Part shown: positions 6,740 to 9,091 of the stretch, piece by piece
Layout of the letters: the number at the start of each line of letters is the position of its first letter
Numbering within the stretch: the first letter of the stretch is position 1
NCBI GenBank assembly: GCA_964498725.1
Contig: CAZCHS010000127.1
Location: 1-9,091 of the forward strand
DNA: 9,091 nt
Source: JAFGTP01 sp964498725
Lineage (GTDB): Bacteria; Fidelibacterota; UBA2242; JAFGTP01
Direction of reading: 5' to 3'
Translations under genes and position numbers: made by a program
Notes under the pieces: model-generated
Database searches by the model: none
Told to the model about the DNA's origin: nothing
What the model saw: the letters and a program-made list of their open reading frames with translations, nothing else

Positions 6740-7459
6740 ATGAAAACCAGAATAATTATCCTAACAGCATTGGTCGCGTTGATGCTGAGTAACTGTCTGT
6801 ACAGTGAACGTGTCCGGGGTAATGGACGAAGTATCACCTTTGAAGAAAATTATCAGGAGTTTGATGAATTGGAATTTTCCAATGCGATTGAAGCGGAAAT
6901 AGAATATGGCGATAAATACCAGATCGTTGTGAGTATAGATGAAAATCTGGAAAAGTATGTGAAAATAGAAAAATATGGCAGCCAACTTTCCTTTGGTTTG
7001 CGCTCCGGCGTTTCTTATTCAAATGTCAATTTTAAGGTTCATGTCACCATGCCTGCCGTAAGAAAACTGGATGCCAGCGGCGCTTGTGAACTGAAAGTCA
7101 GTGGTTTCAAAAGCAAGGAAGATCTTACCATAGATGTTTCCGGGGCAACAGAACTGGATGCCTTTGTTAATGTCGGTAATCTGTATTTGGAGACATCCGG
7201 CGCCAGTGAAATTGAATTGATCGGCTCAGGAAAACATTTGGAAATTGATGGCAGTGGTGCCAGTGACCTGGACTTAAGTGATTTTAAAGTTCTGACTGCC
7301 ACTGTAGATATGAGCGGTGCCAGTGAATTGAAAATCAATGTACTGGAAAGTCTCAGTGTGGACCTGAGCGGCGCTTCTGAAGTAAAATATTATGGCAACC
7401 CGCAAATGAAACACATCAGTACCAGCGGTGCTTCGGATATAAGAAGTATGGACCGATAA
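6740..7459 (+). CDS. Head-GIN domain (DUF2807) beta-helix lipoprotein
   Basis: A 239-residue lipoprotein. The signal is MKTRIIILTALVALMLSN, followed by Cys19 (lipobox LSNC). Residues 30-110 open the domain (FDELEFSNAIEAEIEYG, then strands leading to HVTMPAVRKLDASG). From 111 to about 233 a short unit of about 19 residues, [DE]xSGAxEL, repeats seven times, with SGA at 113, 134, 153, 172, 192, 210 and 229. This is what a right-handed beta-helix of DUF2807 proteins looks like. The function of this family is not established; an envelope or adhesive role is often supposed. No catalytic motif is visible. The start is ATG 6740, seven bases after the strong AAGGAG at 6727-6732; a frame extending to 6680 lacks such a site and would bury the signal peptide. 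It shares a strand with the EEP gene upstream and ends at a strong terminator. Confidence 0.88.
   Translation: MKTRIIILTALVALMLSNCLYSERVRGNGRSITFEENYQEFDELEFSNAIEAEIEYGDKYQIVVSIDENLEKYVKIEKYGSQLSFGLRSGVSYSNVNFKVHVTMPAVRKLDASGACELKVSGFKSKEDLTIDVSGATELDAFVNVGNLYLETSGASEIELIGSGKHLEIDGSGASDLDLSDFKVLTATVDMSGASELKINVLESLSVDLSGASEVKYYGNPQMKHISTSGASDIRSMDR
7070..7438 (+). repeat. Seven in-frame SGA units encoding beta-helix rungs
   Basis: Within the head-GIN gene the codons for (D/E)xSGA recur at 7070, 7133, 7190, 7247, 7307, 7361 and 7418, that is every 54-63 bases. The DNA copies are diverged (AGCGGTGCC, TCCGGCGCC, AGCGGCGCT and similar), so the repeat is old and kept by selection on the protein rather than by recent duplication. 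Confidence 0.85.
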
Positions 7460-7489
7460 CTAACTAATACTATAGATCCCATTCTATTG

Positions 7490-7530
7490 ATCCTTTCACG
7501 GGAATATCCTGTGAAAGGATTTTTATTTTT
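7490..7530 (+). terminator. Strong Rho-independent terminator after the head-GIN gene
   Basis: ATCCTTTCACGGG (7490-7502) pairs with CCTGTGAAAGGAT (7508-7520) over 13 positions, with a single G-U wobble and a five-base loop AATAT. A T-rich tract, TTTTTATTTTT, runs to 7530. It lies 30 bases after the stop codon and should end the EEP/head-GIN transcription unit. Confidence 0.92.
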
Positions 7531-7679
7531 CTGGCCTCATTACCAGTCTGGATTTTTTCTTCGAATATCGATATATTTTTTTACCGGGGTTCGCAAATTA
7601 TAGGTGTAATTGTGAAATTTACCAATTATTGATAATCTGAAAATCAACAGCTATGCAGTCAAAAGATGTGGGGATACTA
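7531..7679 (+). promoter_or_regulatory. Upstream region of the purine permease gene
   Basis: This region holds no gene. It should contain the permease promoter. TTGTGA (7610-7615) and GATAAT (7631-7636) are the best hexamers, but the spacer is only 15 bases, so the call is weak. I looked for the purine riboswitch often found before such transporters in Firmicutes and found no trace of its conserved core. The ribosome site is GGGGA at 7670-7674, five bases before ATG 7680. Confidence 0.35.
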
Positions 7680-8999
7680 ATGGAAAAACTATTTAAACTA
7701 CAGGAAAATCAAACTTCTGTAAAAACTGAAATTATTGCCGGAATTACAACTTTTTTGGCAACCATGTATATCATTGTTGTTAATCCGGCAATCGTCAGTG
7801 CAACCGGAATGCCTTTTTCCGGTCTGTTGACCGCTACCGTGTTGGTTTCCGCTTTCAGCAGCATAATGATGGGGCTATATGCCAATAATCCGATTGTGGT
7901 GGCACCGGGAATGGGATTGAATGCCTTTTTTACTTACACTATTGTTATTGGCATGGATATTAAATGGGAGGTTGCGCTGGGTGCTGTATTTTGGTCCGGT
8001 GTGGTATTTTTGCTCTTATCTGTTTTTAATATTCGGGTTGCCATCGTGAAGGCGATTCCAAAGCAAATTCGTTATGCTGTGGCGGCCGGAATCGGGCTTT
8101 TTATCACTTTTATCGGCTTCATCAATGCCGGGTTCATTGTCAATAATCCGGACACTTTGATCGGTTTGGGGCAGTTTACAGCACCAGTCATAACTTTTTT
8201 GGCGGGATTAACCATTACTGCGATTTTGTTGGTGAAAAGAGTTAAAGCCGCCCTGATTTTTGGTATTGCAATAACAACACTAATATCAATTCCAATTGGA
8301 CGGTTGTATGGAGATGCTTCGGCAATTAATTTGGGAGTGCCGACCTTAGTCACCTGGCAGGGATTTTTTGCGGCACCGGATTTTAGCCTGTTTTTGACTC
8401 TTGATCTAATGGAATCATTAAAATTATCCATTATGCCGGTAATATTTGCGCTTGTATTTACAGATATGTTTAACAGCTTGTCCACTTTTATTGGTGTTGC
8501 GGAAGCGGCTGATCTGACTGATGAAGAGGGGGAACCCAGACATGTTAAGGCATCATTGGTGGTAGATTCCGTTTCTACCGCTATTTCCGGTCTGTTTGGT
8601 ACCAGCAGCGGCACCAGCTATATTGAGTCTGCCACCGGTATTGAGGAAGGCGGACGCACCGGTTTGACTGCTGTCATTGCCGGTTTGCTTTTTCTGCCAT
8701 TTATGTTTTTGTCGCCTTTATTGTCGGTCATTCCGGCAATTGCCACCGCGCCGGCATTGATCCTGGTTGGTGTTTTTATGATGAAACCGGTTGCCAAAAT
8801 CAACTGGACCAATCTCGATGATTCGATTCCGGCATTTTTGGGAATGGTATTGATTCCGCTGACTTACTCGGTAACACAGGGAATCATCTGGAGTTTTTTA
8901 TCCTGGACAATTATCAAATTACTGATCGGGAAAAAACAGGAGGTTCCGCCAATGCTGTTGATCATCGATTTTTTTGCGATCTTATCCCTGGTGATTTAA
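7680..8999 (+). CDS. NCS2-family purine (guanine/hypoxanthine/adenine) permease, AzgA/PbuG type
   Basis: Inner-membrane proton-coupled nucleobase transporter of the AzgA-like branch (COG2252) of NCS2, 439 residues, a normal length. The start MEKLFKLQENQTSVKTEIIAG is typical of the family. The sequence is a series of hydrophobic helices, with short loops, from about residue 15 to 439. Diagnostic segments are TTFLATMYIIVVNPAIVS (23-40), VVAPGMGLNAFFTY (73-86), FTDMFNSLSTFIGVAEAADL (260-279) and GTSSGTSYIESATGIEEGGR (307-326). The second contains the family's PGMGLNAFF. In the third, DMFNS has Asn265 where relatives generally have Asp (D-x-F-D). The substrate could be guanine, hypoxanthine or adenine; sequence does not decide. 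ATG 7680 is preferred to ATG 7653 because GGGGA precedes it and the family begins here. It stands alone on its strand between two terminators. Confidence 0.92.
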   Translation: MEKLFKLQENQTSVKTEIIAGITTFLATMYIIVVNPAIVSATGMPFSGLLTATVLVSAFSSIMMGLYANNPIVVAPGMGLNAFFTYTIVIGMDIKWEVALGAVFWSGVVFLLLSVFNIRVAIVKAIPKQIRYAVAAGIGLFITFIGFINAGFIVNNPDTLIGLGQFTAPVITFLAGLTITAILLVKRVKAALIFGIAITTLISIPIGRLYGDASAINLGVPTLVTWQGFFAAPDFSLFLTLDLMESLKLSIMPVIFALVFTDMFNSLSTFIGVAEAADLTDEEGEPRHVKASLVVDSVSTAISGLFGTSSGTSYIESATGIEEGGRTGLTAVIAGLLFLPFMFLSPLLSVIPAIATAPALILVGVFMMKPVAKINWTNLDDSIPAFLGMVLIPLTYSVTQGIIWSFLSWTIIKLLIGKKQEVPPMLLIIDFFAILSLVI

Positions 9000-9023
9000 T
9001 ATAATGGCCACCTCTAAATATTG

Positions 9024-9087
9024 ATTTTAAACGATCAAGGATGATCGTTCTACATTTGTAGAGCGAACATCCCTGTTCGCTCAAAAT
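9024..9087. repeat. Nested palindrome: two inverted copies of a 25-base hairpin unit
   Basis: The stretch is an imperfect palindrome about 9055/9056, with 25 of 32 position pairs complementary. Each half is a hairpin. The left is AACGATC, loop AAGGAT, GATCGTT (9030-9049); the right is AGCGAAC, loop ATCCCT, GTTCGCT (9062-9081). A third small hairpin, CTAC-ATTT-GTAG, spans the centre (9050-9061). The two units differ at several bases, but the two stem differences on each side are compensated so that pairing is kept. This resembles REP/BIME-type dispersed elements. Confidence 0.75.
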
Positions 9088-9091
9088 TTTT
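9061..9091 (+). terminator. Possible terminator of the permease gene
   Basis: GAGCGAAC (9061-9068) pairs perfectly with GTTCGCTC (9075-9082) over eight bases with a six-base loop, then AAAATTTTT reaches the window end. The U-tract is displaced from the stem by four A residues, which weakens the case. The tract may continue beyond the window. The hairpin is also half of the larger palindromic element. Confidence 0.45.

Noticed and set aside
7653..7679. Nine-residue N-terminal extension of the permease
   Set aside because: There is no ribosome site before 7653, while GGGGA precedes ATG 7680 and the MEK(L/F)FKL start is usual for the family.
7531..7679. Purine riboswitch before the permease
   Set aside because: The conserved junction sequences and paired loops of the purine aptamer are absent.

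Overview
The window looks like chromosomal DNA from a Gram-negative-like bacterium, most probably of or near the Bacteroidota/FCB assemblage. This rests on three things. CarB carries sequence signatures I associate with that lineage, such as KIGEAGEFDYSG, RPSYVLSGAAM and ECNLRASRSFPFVSK. There is a head-GIN (DUF2807) lipoprotein with a repeated SGAS motif, and two consecutive genes encode lipoprotein signal peptides. Ribosome binding sites are ordinary purine-rich Shine-Dalgarno sequences. The taxonomic placement is inference, not a database result.

Left part (1-1412): about 190 bases without a clear gene are followed by an inverted repeat and tandem direct repeats that overlap a good sigma70-type promoter. 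This promoter drives a compact two-gene cassette of very AT-rich DNA. The first gene (270-938) encodes a coiled-coil plus beta-rich protein of unknown function. The second (952-1365) encodes a small protein that may have a PUA/EVE-like fold. The base composition is clearly unlike the neighbouring housekeeping genes, so the cassette is probably acquired. It ends at a hairpin that includes the last stop codon, followed by a 7-base tandem repeat against the convergent carB gene.

Centre (1413-5821): carA and carB lie on the minus strand, four bases apart, and encode the two subunits of glutamine-dependent carbamoyl-phosphate synthase, which supplies pyrimidine and arginine synthesis. Both appear complete, with the glutaminase catalytic residues and both ATP-grasp halves. 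A 142-base divergent intergenic region separates carA from the next gene.

Right part (5822-9091): on the plus strand there is an endonuclease/exonuclease/phosphatase-fold lipoprotein, then the head-GIN lipoprotein, ended by a strong intrinsic terminator. Next is an AzgA/PbuG-like NCS2 purine permease with its own upstream region. The window closes with a nested palindrome made of two diverged inverted copies of a 25-base hairpin unit. Their differences preserve base pairing, which points to a dispersed palindromic repeat that may also act as a terminator.

Most likely new biology: the two-gene AT-rich cassette with its repeat-covered promoter, and the paired palindromic unit at the right end.
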